Positions 53,289 through 64,000 of a stretch of 64,000 nt of DNA are shown here, one piece after another. A program made the position numbers and the translations under genes. Position 1 is the stretch's first letter. Each line of letters opens with the position of its first letter. The stretch comes from Mangifera indica (lineage: Eukaryota > Streptophyta > Magnoliopsida > Sapindales > Anacardiaceae), in the NCBI RefSeq assembly GCF_011075055.1, contig NC_058149.1, positions 4,408,449-4,472,448 on the forward strand, read 5' to 3'. The notes beneath the pieces were generated by a model. The model worked only from the letters and a program-made list of their open reading frames with translations, was not told the origin of the DNA and searched no databases.

Positions 53289-56200
53289 ATGTCCCACAAA
53301 AGAACTTCATCCTCATCCTCCTCACCTCCTCATCCTTGGGAATTTGCCCACATGGCATTAAAAGAAGAAGTTAAAGGAGAACTTAAGGCCATTAAGGACC
53401 AAATGAATCAAATGATGCAAATGATGAGAGACTTGACCCTCACTCAAAGTAGGGCACCCTTATCACAGCCCCAAACTTCAACACAAAGCCAAATACCCCC
53501 TCCTCCACCTCACCCAACCCAACTACATCAACCAAGAAGACATATTAGACCTTCCACTCCTCCTCCTAGACATCATAGGGAGGAATTGATGCTTCATGAT
53601 TATTCAAGTGAGGAAGAACAAGAGAGGCCACCTAGGAGAGAAAAGGATGATGATAGGGGTTTAAGAATTGAAATTCCGGAATTCGAAGGAAGCATGAGTC
53701 CGGATGATTTTGTTGATTGGTTACATGCCATAGAGAGAGTTTTTGAATATAAGGGCTATTCGGATGAGAAGAAATGTAAAAACTTGCCATCTTGAAATTC
53801 AAGGATTATGCATCCTTGTGGTGGGAAAATCTTAAGAAGCAAAGGGAAAGGGATGGTAAAGAGAGAGTGAGATCTTGGGAGAAACTAAAGAAGCTTATGA
53901 AGAGAAGATTCCTTCCGGACAACCATAAACAAGATCTTTACTTCAAGCTACACACCCTTAAGCAAGGAAGTGATGGAGTAGAGCATTACATAAGGGAGTT
54001 TGAGAAGCTATTAATGAGAAGTGAGCTGCCGGAAGTGAAAGAGCAAACCATTGCAAGATTCATTGGTGGTTTAAACCAAGACATTGCTCATATGGTAGAA
54101 TTGCAACCATATTGCACATTTGAAGATGTTTGTAAGTTAGCTATTAAGGTGGAGAAGCAAAAGAAGGCCATGAAGTCTACGGTTGCCAAGCCATTCACCA
54201 AGGGGACTTCATTCTACAAAAGCCCTCCTTTCCACAAGGGAACCACCTTTCAAAAGGGTTCCCAATCCAACTATAAGGCTGCCGAAATCACTTCCAAGGA
54301 GAAAGGAAAAGAAAAGGTGGTAGAACCTAGCAAGAACAAACCAATTATGGGAAGACTTGATCTATCCAATAAAAAGTGCTTCAAATGTCAAGGCTATGGA
54401 CACTTCCAAGCCGAATGCCCAAATAGAAGAACTTTGTCATTGATGGAGATTCAAGCTATTGAAGAGTCTCTTCAAGAAGATGAAGAAAATGTAGATTATG
54501 GCCATGAAGATGGAGCTGCCGAAGAAGAAGAAGAGGAGGTCATGCAAAGGGCTGATGAAGGAGAGATGTTAGTGATTAGAAGAGCATTGCATTCCAAGTC
54601 CTTCCCACATGAGGAACAAAGGCTCCAAATTTTCCAATCAAGATGCACCATTGGAGGCAAGGTGTGTTCTTTGATTATAGATAGTGGAAGTTGTGCAAAT
54701 GTGGCTTCATCTACATTAGTGGAGAAACTTGGATTATCTACCATACCTCATCCTCAACCATATAAGCTCCAATGGTTGAGCAATGGGACCAGCCTCCAAG
54801 TAGCCAAACAAGTACTTGTTTCCTTTTCCATTGGCAAGCATTACCAAGATGAGATTGTGTGTGATGTAGTTCCCATGGATGCATGCCATTTGTTGCTAGG
54901 GAGACCTTGGCAATTTGATAGAGAAGTAACTCATAATGGTAAAAAGAACACTTATTCTTTCAAATTCAAGGGGAAGACCATTACTTTGCTACCTCTTAGT
55001 CCCCAAGAAGCTAACAAGGCTATCAAAGGGAAAGAAGCTAAAAGGGAGAGTATGTATATGAATGGGCAGCAAGTAGAAAGGGCTCTTTTGAGTTTGCAAC
55101 CTATCTTTGCATTACTTATACTTGAAGGGGAGCTCAAACATGAGAAGAAAGAAGCTCATCCCTTAGTTCAATCTCTCTTGGCTGAATTTGAAGATGTGTT
55201 CCCACTAGAGCTTCCATCCGGCCTCCCTCCTATAAGAGGCATTGAGCATCAAATTGACTTGGTTCCGGGTGCACCATTGCCTAATAAGCCAGCCTATAGA
55301 TGCAATCCCATGGAGACTAAAGAGTTGCAAAGGCAAGTGGAAGAATTGATTGAAAAAGGCTTTGTAAAGCCTAGCATGAGTCCATGTTCCGTTCCAGCCC
55401 TACTTGTTCCTAAGAAAGATGGTTCATATAGGATGTGTGTGGATAGTAGAGCCATTAACAATATAACCATCAAGTATAGGTATCCCATCCCTAGACTTGA
55501 TGACATGCTTGATGAGTTACATGGTGCTTGTGTCTTCTCCAAAATTGATCTAAGGAGTGGCTACCATCAAATAAGGATGAAAGAAGGGGATGAATGGAAG
55601 ACAGCCTTCAAGACTAAGGGAGGCTTATATGAATGGTTGGTTATGCCCTTTGGCCTTTCAAATGCTCCAAACACTTTCATGAGGCTTATGAATGAGGTAC
55701 TCAAACCTTACATTGGTGCATTTGTTGTTGTTTATTTTGATGACATATTAGTATATAGCAAAACTCTTGATGATCATGTCTTGCATTTGAGAAGTGTTTT
55801 TGATGTGTTGAGGAAGAATAAGTTATATGCAAAAGAAGATAAGTGTGAATTCTTTGTAGACCAAGTTGTGTTCCTTGGATATGTAGTTTCTAAGGATGGC
55901 ATTCAAGTAAGATCAATCTAAGGTAGATGCCATTAAAACTTGGCCCCAACCAAAGACTCTCACTGAAGTAAGGAGCTTCCACGGCCTTGCTTCTTTTTAT
56001 AGGCGTTTTGTGCCTAATTTTAGCACTCTCATGGCTCCCATCACTGAATGTATGAAGAAAAATGGGTTTGAATGGTCCACAGCAGCCTCCAAAGCATTTG
56101 AAGAGGTTAAAAAGAAGTTATGTGAAGCCCCCATACTTGCTCTACCTGATTTTGATAAGGTATTTGAAGTGGAATGTGATGCAAGTGGAGTTAGCATTGG

Positions 56201-57998
56201 GGCAGTCCTAACTCAAGCCAAAAGACCCATTGCTTACTTTAGTGAGAAGCTGAATGAGTCCAAGAGAAGATACTCCACCTATGACAAAGAATTCTATGCA
56301 ATTGTTAGAGCCCTTGATCATTGGAGTCATTACCTAAGGCCTAAACAATTTGTGCTTCATTCCGATCACCAAGCCTTGAAGTTTCTTAGTAGCCAACATA
56401 AGATAAGTTCAAGGCATGCTAAATGGGTGGAATTCCTCCAATCTTTCTCCTTTGTTTCAGCATATAAACAAGGTTCTTCCAATGTAGTTGCGGATGCTCT
56501 TTCAAGGAGGCATTACTTGTTATCCATTCTTGATGCAAGAGTTCTAGGTTTCCAGCTTATGAGACAATATTACAATGAAGATGATAAGCTTTGGGAGATC
56601 ATGAAGAAGTGTTCTAGAGGGGCATATGAAGACTATTCTGTCCATGATGGTTTTCTTTTCAAAGGAGCTAAATTATGCATCCCTAAGAGCTCTTTTAGGG
56701 AACTTCTCATTAGGGAGACACATGGTGGTGGATTAGCAGGTCATTTTGGCATAAATAAGACCTTAAACATGCTTAAGGAGCATTTCTATTGGCCTAAGAT
56801 GGTGAGTGACGTCCAAGCCATTATTGCAAGGTGTGGCACATGTCAAAGGTCCAAGTCTCATTTCAAACCTGGTCCTTACATGCCTTTACCTATTCCGGAG
56901 CAGCCATGGGAGGATCTTAGCATGGATTTTATTGTGGCTCTTCCAAGAACTCAAAGGGGAAAGGATGCTATAATGGTGGTAGTAGATAGATTCTCTAAAA
57001 TGGCCCACTTCATCCCTTGTTCCAAGACTGAAGATGCTAGCAAGGTGGCTGAATTATTCTTCAAGGAAGTGGTGAAGCTACATGGAATTCCAAGAACCAT
57101 AGTTTCGGATAGAGACACCAAGTTCTTGAGCCACTTTTGGAGGACATTATGGAGCAAAATGGGAACCAAGCTCATGTTTAGCACCTCTCACCACCCTCAA
57201 ACCGATGGTCAAACCGAAGTAACTAATAGGACTTTGGGAACAATCTTGAGGACTTTGGTTAACAAGCACTTAAGGGATTGGGACTTGAAGATTGCTCAAG
57301 CTGAATTTTCCTACAATAGGAGTCCAAGTGCAACAACCGGACACTCTCCATTTGAGGTAGTCTATGGCCTTAATCCCTTAACTCCTTTGGATCTAACTTC
57401 CTTACCTCTTGATGTGCAAGTTCACAAGGATGCCAAGGAGAAAGCTGCTGCCATGAAGAAGCTCCATGAAACCATCAAATTTCAAATCATGAAGGCCAAT
57501 GAAGCTCATAAGAGGAAGATCAACAAGCATAGGAAGCCATCAATTTTCAAACCGGGTGACTTGGTTTGGGTGCATTTGAGAAAAGAGAGATTTCCAAGCA
57601 AAAGGAGGAGTAAGCTAGCTCCAAGGGCTGATGGACCATTTGAAGTGCTTGAGAGGGTAAATGACAATGCATACAAGGTGAATCTTCCGGATGAAATGGG
57701 AGGAGTCTCGGCCACCTTCAACATTGGAGATCTTTCACCATACATGGAGGATAGCCACCTTGAGGACTTGAGGGCAAGTCCTTCCCAACCCGGGGGGGAT
57801 GATGTATTTTCGGCTACCTCTCCAACCCTAGCTTCCAATTCTCTATCAAGTCTCCAATTGGCTCAAGCCACCATTGAGAATGAAGAATTAGCTCCATGCA
57901 AGCCCAAAGATTCATTGCTTTTTCCACATTGGCCCAACTTTACTTTTGGGTGCAATTTCATTACTTGCATCCAAGGCCTTAATGAAATGGAAACTTAA
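53289..57998 (+). pseudogene. E2 gag-pol, two small frameshifts
   Basis: The ATG at 53289 opens MSHKRTSSSSSSPPHPWEFA. Gag core about residues 135-290, knuckle CFKCQGYGHFQAECP (about 54379), protease LIIDSGSCANV (about 54672). RT follows with [20 protein letters not shown] and [12 protein letters not shown] (about 55725-55760), then RNase H ECDASGVSIGAVLTQ and HSDHQALKFL. Integrase has [38 protein letters not shown] and DGQTEVTNRTLG. Frame breaks are two extra A at 53778-53782 and one extra A near 55909. Otherwise gag and pol share one frame, which enters the 3' LTR and ends at 57998. The products would make particles, copy RNA and integrate cDNA; the two indels block this. Confidence 0.93.
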
Positions 57999-58756
57999 AT
58001 GAGTCCAAGAAGCCAACTCCAAGCCCACTTGAAGCCCAAGATGCCATGAAGCCCATTTAGTTGGATTGCAACTAAATGGGAAGCAAGTAACTTTAGTTGG
58101 TGGACATAGTTCCACCTTTTAGGGAAAAGTTGTCCCTTTTTGTTGTTTTCTTGAATTAATATAGTATGGCCTTAGTATTGAATGAATGGTTAAGCTTAAA
58201 TGAAGGGAAAAGCTTCCATGTCAAAATTAATGCTCCATTTTGCTGCCACTTGCTCTTGTATATATGAAAGTGGATTTTCATTTGTAAGCTAGACTTCTTT
58301 GCTAATGAAAAAATTCAAGTAAAGCTTTGTAGCTTTTCTTTAGTTGCTCTTTCCTTTATCCAATTCATCTTGGAGGAAGAATTGGTGGTGGAAGACCCCA
58401 AGGTTGGTGGAAATTTCCTTTATGCCTTGGTTAACTTTCTTGTTACCCCTTGAAATCCAAAGTGTGAATGTGTGTTATATGCCCGGGTACTGTTCACAGT
58501 ATGTAATTTTGCCATTTTCAGATTTTGCCATCCAACTTTGAAACTAGTTTTGAATGTCTTGTTGATTGAGTTGTGATTGCTATCATATATCATTAGAAAG
58601 CTCTTTGAATTCCCTTTCCAATGAACCATAATTTGTATATTTTGGAAGTCATTTGATTGGTCAAATTGGAAGACAAAATGCTGTTGTGCCATATGAACAA
58701 TAAATTCCAGATTTTCAGTTTGTGACTTGTTGCATTGCCTTGATGGATATGCACCA
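57800..58756 (+). repeat. E2 3' LTR
   Basis: 957 bp, from TGATGTATTTTCGG to ATATGCACCA, after the purine tract CGGGGGGGA. The first ~200 bp encode the gag-pol tail PHWPNFTFGCNFITCIQGLN. TATA candidate TATATATG at about 58259. Confidence 0.95.
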
Positions 58757-58761
58757 TGACC

Positions 58762-60807
58762 TGAGATCCATATTTATCCAGCAATGGTCCAAAGGGGTGC
58801 CAATTATCATGCCAAAGAAAGGTGTTCTCTCCATTGCCGATGATCTTCTTGAACTTGTTCTTCATTAGTTCCCTAAGCCCTAATATCTTTCTCCACACCC
58901 ACGAACTCTCCCCATTAGGTTTTATTTCCCAAAAAACATTTACCTCTTAATTTGTTTTCTTTAATCCATTCCACCCATAGTGAGTTACTCTTGTCAAGAA
59001 GTATCTTCCACATGTTCTTGATAATGGTAGCTTTATTCCATGATTTGCTCCGCATAATACCTAAGCCACCCTCCCCTTTAGGAACGCAAACCTCATCCCA
59101 TGCAACTTTTGCTTTTTTTCCGTCCATTGACACACCACTCCAAAAGAACTTCCTTAGAATTCCATCAATCTTCTTATGGACACTTGATGAGAGAATGAAG
59201 ATAGAGGACCAATACACTTGAATGCTAAAGAGGATTGCCTTTATGAGAGTTAGTCTACCCACATAGGATAATGATTTGCTACGCCAAGAGGTAATTCGCC
59301 CAACAATCTTATGGATGAGCAGCTTGCAATCACTACTTTTGAGTTTTAAGGAAGTGATTGGTACACCTAGATACTTGAAAGGCAATTCTCACACCTCCAT
59401 ATTGATTATTGCCGAGAGTGTAATCTTCTCCTCCTTGGATACTCCGGAAAGGAAGATATTGCTCTTGGTACTATTCATTTGGAGCCTGGACCATTTATGG
59501 AAGAGAGAAGGGAGTTCATGAGGGAGATGGATTCAAAATCCGCCTTACAAAACAAGATAAGATCATCGGCAAAACATAAATGAGTTATATTGTTTTTCTT
59601 ACATTTCCAATGATGGCCAAAGGATGGATTGTTCTTGAGCTCCCCAAGCATTCGGGAAAGAATCTCCATTGCAATGACAAAAAGATAAGGGGAAAGAGGG
59701 TCCCCTTATTTAGACCATGTGAGCTCTTGATGAAGCCTATTAATTCACCATTAATCCCCAAGGAGAAAGAAGGGGATGTGATACAACTTTGAATCTAGCC
59801 AACAAATTTGTCCAGTATGCCTATAGCACCTAGGATTGCAAGAATAAACTCCCAATGAACCATGTCATAGGCCTTCATTAGATCAATCTTCATGGCACAC
59901 TTCTTATCTTTGCTAGTTTTGTGATAGTTGTGCATAAGGTCTTGACATAACATAATGTTTTCACCAATGTTCCGTCCACCCACAAAAGCTCCTTGGGCTT
60001 TGTCAATGAAATTTGGGAGGATGTCTTTGAGGCAATTGGCAAGGATTTTGGAGATGCATTTGTAAATTGTATTGCAACATGTTATAGGTCTATAGTCCTT
60101 GCATAGAGAAGGGTTAGCAACCTTAGGAACAAGAGCAAGGATAGTGCAATTTACCTCTCTAAGGAGGTGCCTCGAGGTGAAGAACTGTTTAATAGCTTTA
60201 ACCACATCACTCCCGACGACCTCCCAAGCTGCCTTGAAAAAGAAAGCACCATAACCATTCGGACCAGGTGCTTTATTGTTGTCTATGGCAAAAATTATGG
60301 ATTTGATCTCATCCTCCTCCACATCCTTGATCATAGTCTCCATATCTTGAGCCTTCATTCGGAAATTGACCAGCCTTTTAATCTCCTCAATATTTGGATT
60401 ACATGAATCCAAAGAGTTGAGTACCTTCTTGAAATAGTTAACAAATTCCTTCTTAACATCTCCCATGTCATTCACAAAAGTTCCATCTTCAAGGCACACA
60501 CCATTTATGGAATTTCTATTCCTATGAGCTTTAATAAATTTGAAGAAGTATTTGGTGTTTTGGTCCCCTTCTTTAAGCCAAAGATTCTTCTTCCCCACTA
60601 AGCCTACTGTAATTCTCCAGCCAAAACTTTTCTTCCTTAGCTAAGTCTTCATCAAGAGGGTTGTTATGGAGCCTATTCTGAATATTTTCCACCTTATTTT
60701 TAGCTTCTAACACCTTATCGGAGATTTTCCAAAAATCATCCCTATTCAACTTCCTTGATTCTCTTTTTAAACTCTTGAGTTTGTTGACAAGATTGAACAT
60801 AGGGTTG
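58762..60807 (-). pseudogene. L7 ORF2 middle part (linker, RT)
   Basis: On the minus strand: LVNKLKSLKRESRKLNRDDF (60573-60800), then RT in 59795-60598 with NNKAPGPNGYGAFFFKAAWE, LVPKVANPSLCKDYRPITCC and MKIDLMKAYDMVHWEFILAI. ITHLCFADDLILFCKADFES (59475-59669) and FKYLGVPITSLKLKSSDCKL (58915-59385) follow, then GENTFLWHDNWHPFGPLLDK near the E2 junction. Frameshifts occur near 60590, 59790, 59480 and 58915. The FADD motif is kept. Confidence 0.87.
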
Positions 60808-60824
60808 CCATCAAAATCCTCTTT

Positions 60825-61043
60825 TTTTTTTTTTTGGTAAGTAATAATAATTTTATACCAAGGAAAAGGATGTACAAGTGGCTTATCCAGGACAAAGTCC
60901 CTAGATTAAGCCTAACACAAGCATACCTAGGACAAGCCCCTAGGTTATGCCGAAACAACAAGAAAACACAATAAATATTCAAACAATGGTACATAGAGAA
61001 CCAAAGCTACAACACAAAAACAATCATACTAAATGGAAAAACA
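60825..61043 (-). mobile_element. Very short 5'-truncated LINE
   Basis: About 220 bp holding only the LINE 3' UTR end: T run, GGTAAGTAATAATAATTTTA and both hairpins. It is flanked by the 17 bp duplication CCATCAAAATCCTCTTT (60808-60824 and 61044-61060). It lies in L7 between the endonuclease and RT. Confidence 0.92.
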
Positions 61044-61060
61044 CCATCAAAATCCTCTTT

Positions 61061-61288
61061 CCAAGCCTCCCTAACAACATTAAGGAAGTTTTCATGTTTC
61101 GCCCACATGTTGAAGAATTTGAATGGGACCTTTCTCCTCTCCTCAATACCCCCACAAGTCACAACACATGGAGAGTGATCTGAGATAAAAGGATTGAGAA
61201 AGTTAGCAAAGGAATCCGCAAATGCATCTCTCCAATATTCATTGATAAGTGCTCTATCCAATTTGCATGCTATCCTCTTTTGCCCTTC
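61061..61288 (-). pseudogene. L7 ORF2 endonuclease end
   Basis: The minus-strand frame reads GQKRIACKLDRALINEYWRD, FLNPFISDHSPCVVTCGGIE and KVPFKFFNMWAKHENFLNVV, matching L8 residues about 195-275 including the SDHSP motif. It continues into 62273-62845 across the solo LTR. Confidence 0.88.
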
Positions 61289-62267
61289 TGATGTATTTTT
61301 GGCTACCTCTCCAACCCTAGCTTCCAATTCTCTATCAAGTCTCCATTTGGCTCAAGCCACCATTAAGAATGAAGAATTAGCTTCATGCAAGCCCAAAGAT
61401 TCATTGCTTTTTCCACATTGGCCCAACTTTACTTTTGGGTGCAATTTCATTACTTGCATCCAAGGCCTTAATGAAATGGAAACTTAAATGAGTCCAAAAA
61501 GCCAACTCCAAGCCCACTTGAAGCCCAAGTAGATGAGGTAGCCCTCTATCACTTAAATGGAGCCCAAGATGCCATGAAGCCCATTTAGTTGGATTGCAAC
61601 TAAATGGGAAGCAAGTAACTTTAGTTGGTGGACATAGTTCCACCTTTTAGGGAAAAGTTGTCCCTTTTTGTTGTTTTCTTGAATCAATATAGTATGGCCT
61701 TAGTATTGAATGAATGGTTAAGCTTAAATGAAGGGAAAAGCTTCCATGTCAAAATTAATGCTCCATTTTGCCGCCACTTGCTCTTGTATATATGAAAGTG
61801 GATTTTCATTTGTAAGCTAGACTTCTTGCTAATGAATATTCAAGTAAAAGTTTTGTAGCTTTTCTTTGGTTGCTTTTTTCCTTTATCCAATTCATCTTGG
61901 AGGAAGAATTGGTGGTGGAAGACCCTAACGTTGGTGGAAATTTCCTTTATGCCTTGGTTAACTTTCTTGTTACCCCTTGGAATCCAAAGTGTGAATGTGT
62001 GTTATATGCCCGGGTACTGTTCACAGTATGTAATTTTGCCATCCAACTTTGAAACTAGTTTTGAATGCATTGTTGATTGAGTTGTGATTGCTATCATATA
62101 TCATTAGAAAGCTCTTTGAATGCCCTTTCCAATGAACCATAATTTGTATGTTTTGGAAGTCATTTGATTGGTCAAATTGGAAGACAAAATGCTGCTGTGC
62201 CATATGAACAATAAATTCCAGATTTTCAGTTTGTGACTTGTTGCATTGCCTTGATGGATATGCACCA
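61289..62267 (+). repeat. Solo family B LTR in L7
   Basis: 979 bp, close to the E2 LTRs but with an extra segment AGTAGATGAGGTAGCC near 61526 that E3 also has. CCTTC flanks it (61284-61288 and 62268-62272). A recombination product with the internal region lost, or a gene-sized insertion reduced to one LTR. Confidence 0.93.
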
Positions 62268-62272
62268 CCTTC

Positions 62273-62845
62273 ACTAGAATTACTCCACGTGAGGTGGTTC
62301 CCCATATACCGCAAGTCATCTAAATTAGCCTCTCTACAACAATTGTTTAAATCATCACAATATGTATCTCCCCACACAACCCCTCCGATTTTTTCGTTTG
62401 GACCTCTAATTGCATTGAAATCACCCATGATTAGCCAAGGCTTAATACCCATCTGATTTGAGTGTTTAATAATTTCCCTCCATAGACTTTTCCTATCCAA
62501 TGGATGATTGAATCCATACACTATGGATATAGCCACATGGGTATTCTCCTTCACTAACCATGCTTCACCATGAATGAATTGGGAGGCCTTCTCTTTAATG
62601 TCTATTCTTATAGCCTCCTTATTCCATCCTGCCCAAATTCTCCCATTAGGGCAAACCTCATTATTGTTGTCAAACTCCCAATCCCTCCAAATATTGCAAG
62701 TCACTCTAGATAGATTATGAATCCCTACTTTAGTTTCTAGCACAGCCATGACATCAATATTATTCTGAAAAATGAAATGTCGAACCTCCCTTTGCTTGAT
62801 AGGAGTATTAAGGCCCCTAATATTCCAGCATGCAAATTTGGTCAT
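62273..62845 (-). pseudogene. L7 ORF2 start, endonuclease N-terminal part
   Basis: The ATG at 62845 opens MTKFACWNIRGLNTPIKQRE. The frame continues through VMAVLETKVGIHNLSRV, KPWLIMGDFNAIRGPNEKIG and LRYMGNHLTWSNSSEG, where the solo LTR interrupts. This stretch has no internal break and keeps the catalytic Asn, Glu, Asp and Asn positions. The ATG overlaps the ORF1 stop in ATGA. The gene as a whole is dead from later frameshifts. Confidence 0.9.
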
Positions 62846-62879
62846 TTAGAAGGAGGGGGAGGGGAATCTTTGTTTGAGT

Positions 62880-64000
62880 CAAAAGAGAAAATGCTCTCCC
62901 TTCTCTCTAAAAACTCTTCCTTTCTTTTCATCTAGCTTCACCCACCGTCAAACTTTCCCTCGGTTGGTGACCCTTCCGGTACCAATCTCCAGTCCGGAGA
63001 CACCTTTGGTCGCCGGTATCCATGGCTGCTCTTCTCCTTTTCATTTTTTCAGTTTCGGCCTCCTTCATTTTTCTAGCTTAGTTTTTTTCAGGTTATTGTA
63101 TTAGTTACTTTATTCACCATCATTCCCCTCTTCTTCATTTGTTTGGTGTTCTCATTAACTTTGTTCTCTCATTCTCCAGTTGCATTCTTCGGTATCATCT
63201 TGTTCCCTCCTTCTTCTTCCCTTGGCGGTCGTCATTACTCTCTCCTCTATTTTCAAATTTTAAAATTATCTTTGGCCTACTCCCTTTTGGTGTAAGCAAC
63301 AATCTCCTTTTTTCTTCCAAAGCTGTTTCTTTCCATTTACGGTAGTTCACAGTCTGCTGTGAATTGCTTTTCAGTGAAAGTTTAGACTGTTGTGCCTTGC
63401 ATAGGCTGGTTTGTCTTCCTTTTTTTGGCTTTCTTTTAGAAAGAAGAAATGTCAACTATCTTGGCTTCTCCCCTCTTGCACCAAAAGAGTATGGTTGCTT
63501 CTGCTGTAGGGAAAGCGTCAGATGCTTCTTCTTGCTTGTTGAAACATACGGAGGTGGATGGAGGAGTGGAGAAAAGAGTTTCATGGAACTCTCTCTTCAC
63601 CCCTAAGCAGTCTAATATTAAGTTGGAATTTTTTGAACCTAAAGGGAAAGACTCTAAGGGGCGGATTTGTGTGGCCCCCCCTCAAGAAGTTGCTGATCAA
63701 GGTGCATTGAGATGGAATACATGTGCTGTAGGCTTCTTCCTTGGCAAAAGACCACCATTCTTGACGGTCAAAAGAGCATTGGAGAAGGTGTGGAAAACTT
63801 TAGGCCTCATAGATGTCATGACTTCGGGCCAAGGTGTCTTCATTCTAAAGTTCCAAGATTTGGAGGGAGCTACAAGAGCTGTGGAAGAGGGGCAGATTAC
63901 CATACAAGGACAACCATTTATTGTGCGGAAATGGACTACAAATCTACCTATGGTGATTAATGATGTGAAGAAGGTAGCTATTTGGATTAGAATGTATGGC
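62880..64000 (+). mobile_element. LINE 5' region, plus strand, continues past window
   Basis: It starts near GAAAATGCTCTCCCTTCTCTCTAAAAA, matching the L8 5' UTR at about 46690. A pyrimidine-rich leader follows to 63448 and then ORF1. It stands head to head with L7, whose minus-strand sequence ends at the same point. It is either a separate LINE or the inverted 5' half of L7. Confidence 0.8.
63449..64000 (+). CDS. LINE ORF1 protein, N-terminal 184 codons (partial)
   Basis: The ATG at 63449 opens MSTILASPLLHQKSMVASAV and the frame stays open to the window edge. It matches L8 ORF1 through EKRVSWNSLFTPKQSNIKLE, FEPKGKDSKGRICVAPPQEV and the DUF4283 start RWNTCAVGFFLGKRPPFLTV, up to VAIWIRMYG. Differences from L8 are mainly in the first 50 residues. 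The knuckle would lie about 250 bp beyond the window. RNA-binding role as for L8 ORF1. Confidence 0.9.
   Translation, partial: MSTILASPLLHQKSMVASAVGKASDASSCLLKHTEVDGGVEKRVSWNSLFTPKQSNIKLEFFEPKGKDSKGRICVAPPQEVADQGALRWNTCAVGFFLGKRPPFLTVKRALEKVWKTLGLIDVMTSGQGVFILKFQDLEGATRAVEEGQITIQGQPFIVRKWTTNLPMVINDVKKVAIWIRMYG

Larger units (their letters stand above)
46157..58756 (+). mobile_element. Ty3/gypsy E2 (family B), young, 5' LTR split by LINE L8
   Basis: Both LTRs are 957 bp when L8 is removed, and the target duplication TGACC flanks it (46152-46156 and 58757-58761). The internal part (53080-57799) has a primer-binding site, leader, one gag-pol frame with two small indels, and the purine tract CGGGGGGGA. 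By eye the LTRs differ at about 8 positions. It sits in LINE L7. Confidence 0.95.
45161..62880 (-). mobile_element. LINE L7, nearly full ORF2, split three times
   Basis: Read on the minus strand from right to left: the ORF1 tail end (62842-62880), ORF2 from ATG at 62845, then endonuclease, RT, zf-RVT, the 3' UTR and an A tail at 45161-45170. It is interrupted by a solo LTR (61289-62267), a short LINE (60825-61043) and E2 (46157-58756), each with target duplications. Without these it is about 4 kb. Frameshifts make ORF2 inactive. Its right end abuts a plus-strand LINE 5' region. Confidence 0.88.

Noticed and set aside
53770..53800. The A run at the first E2 frame break as a programmed frameshift site
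   Set aside because: Relatives E3, E4 and E6 keep one frame with two fewer A here, so it is an insertion in this copy and not a conserved signal.
1..64000. Host genes, tRNA, rRNA or CRISPR arrays
   Set aside because: Every long conserved frame is a gypsy or LINE domain. The repeats are LTRs or LINE ends, not short regularly spaced units. No structured RNA gene was recognised.

Overview
This window is plant nuclear DNA made almost entirely of retrotransposons nested inside one another. I see no host protein-coding gene, tRNA, rRNA or CRISPR array. Two element classes fill it. The first is Ty3/gypsy LTR retrotransposons, with gag, a CCHC knuckle, aspartic protease, RT with YFDD, RNase H and integrase, and a primer-binding site matching initiator tRNA-Met. 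The second is one family of plant L1-type LINEs, with a DUF4283/CCHC ORF1 and an ORF2 carrying an APE endonuclease, RT and zf-RVT domain. The density, nesting and mutation load suggest pericentromeric heterochromatin of a flowering plant, probably a eudicot. The species cannot be told. The gypsy coding frames run into their 3' LTRs, a trait I recall for CRM-type chromoviruses; clade assignment needs a phylogeny.

Layout. 1-1044: 3' end of a plus-strand family A gypsy element, inserted in the 3' LTR of minus-strand gypsy element C (1045-8232). Element C itself sits in the head of a minus-strand LINE (8233-9179). 9180-12311: an old LINE with an inverted endonuclease piece and a solo LTR. 12630-19233: family B gypsy E3, complete but decayed. 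20080-22034: LINE relic split by a solo LTR, which is itself split by a short LINE. 22035-29751: gypsy element D, interrupted by an LTR that contains E4 (23136-27110, a gag-protease element lacking RT, RNase H and integrase) and by another solo LTR-like repeat. 29752-30177: inverted pol and LTR fragments. 30178-44606: family B gypsy E6, 3'-truncated and carrying a truncated LINE, a solo family A LTR and complete family A element E5 (35178-43958), which holds another truncated LINE.

45161-62880: minus-strand LINE L7, split by family B gypsy E2 (46157-58756), by a short LINE and by a solo LTR. E2's 5' LTR is split by LINE L8 (about 46640-52590), which has both ORFs open, a 3' A tail and a target duplication of about 15 bp. 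62880-64000: plus-strand LINE 5' UTR and ORF1, running off the window.

How the parts relate. Target-site duplications give the insertion order: L7 before E2 before L8, and E6 before E5 before L6. L8 and E2 look youngest; E2's LTRs differ at roughly 8 of 957 positions by eye. The points most worth following up are a conserved peptide encoded inside divergent LTRs, paired 3'-UTR hairpins with a compensatory change in the LINEs, the placement of intact LINE L8 just behind an LTR TATA box, and an in-frame pol-less gypsy derivative.
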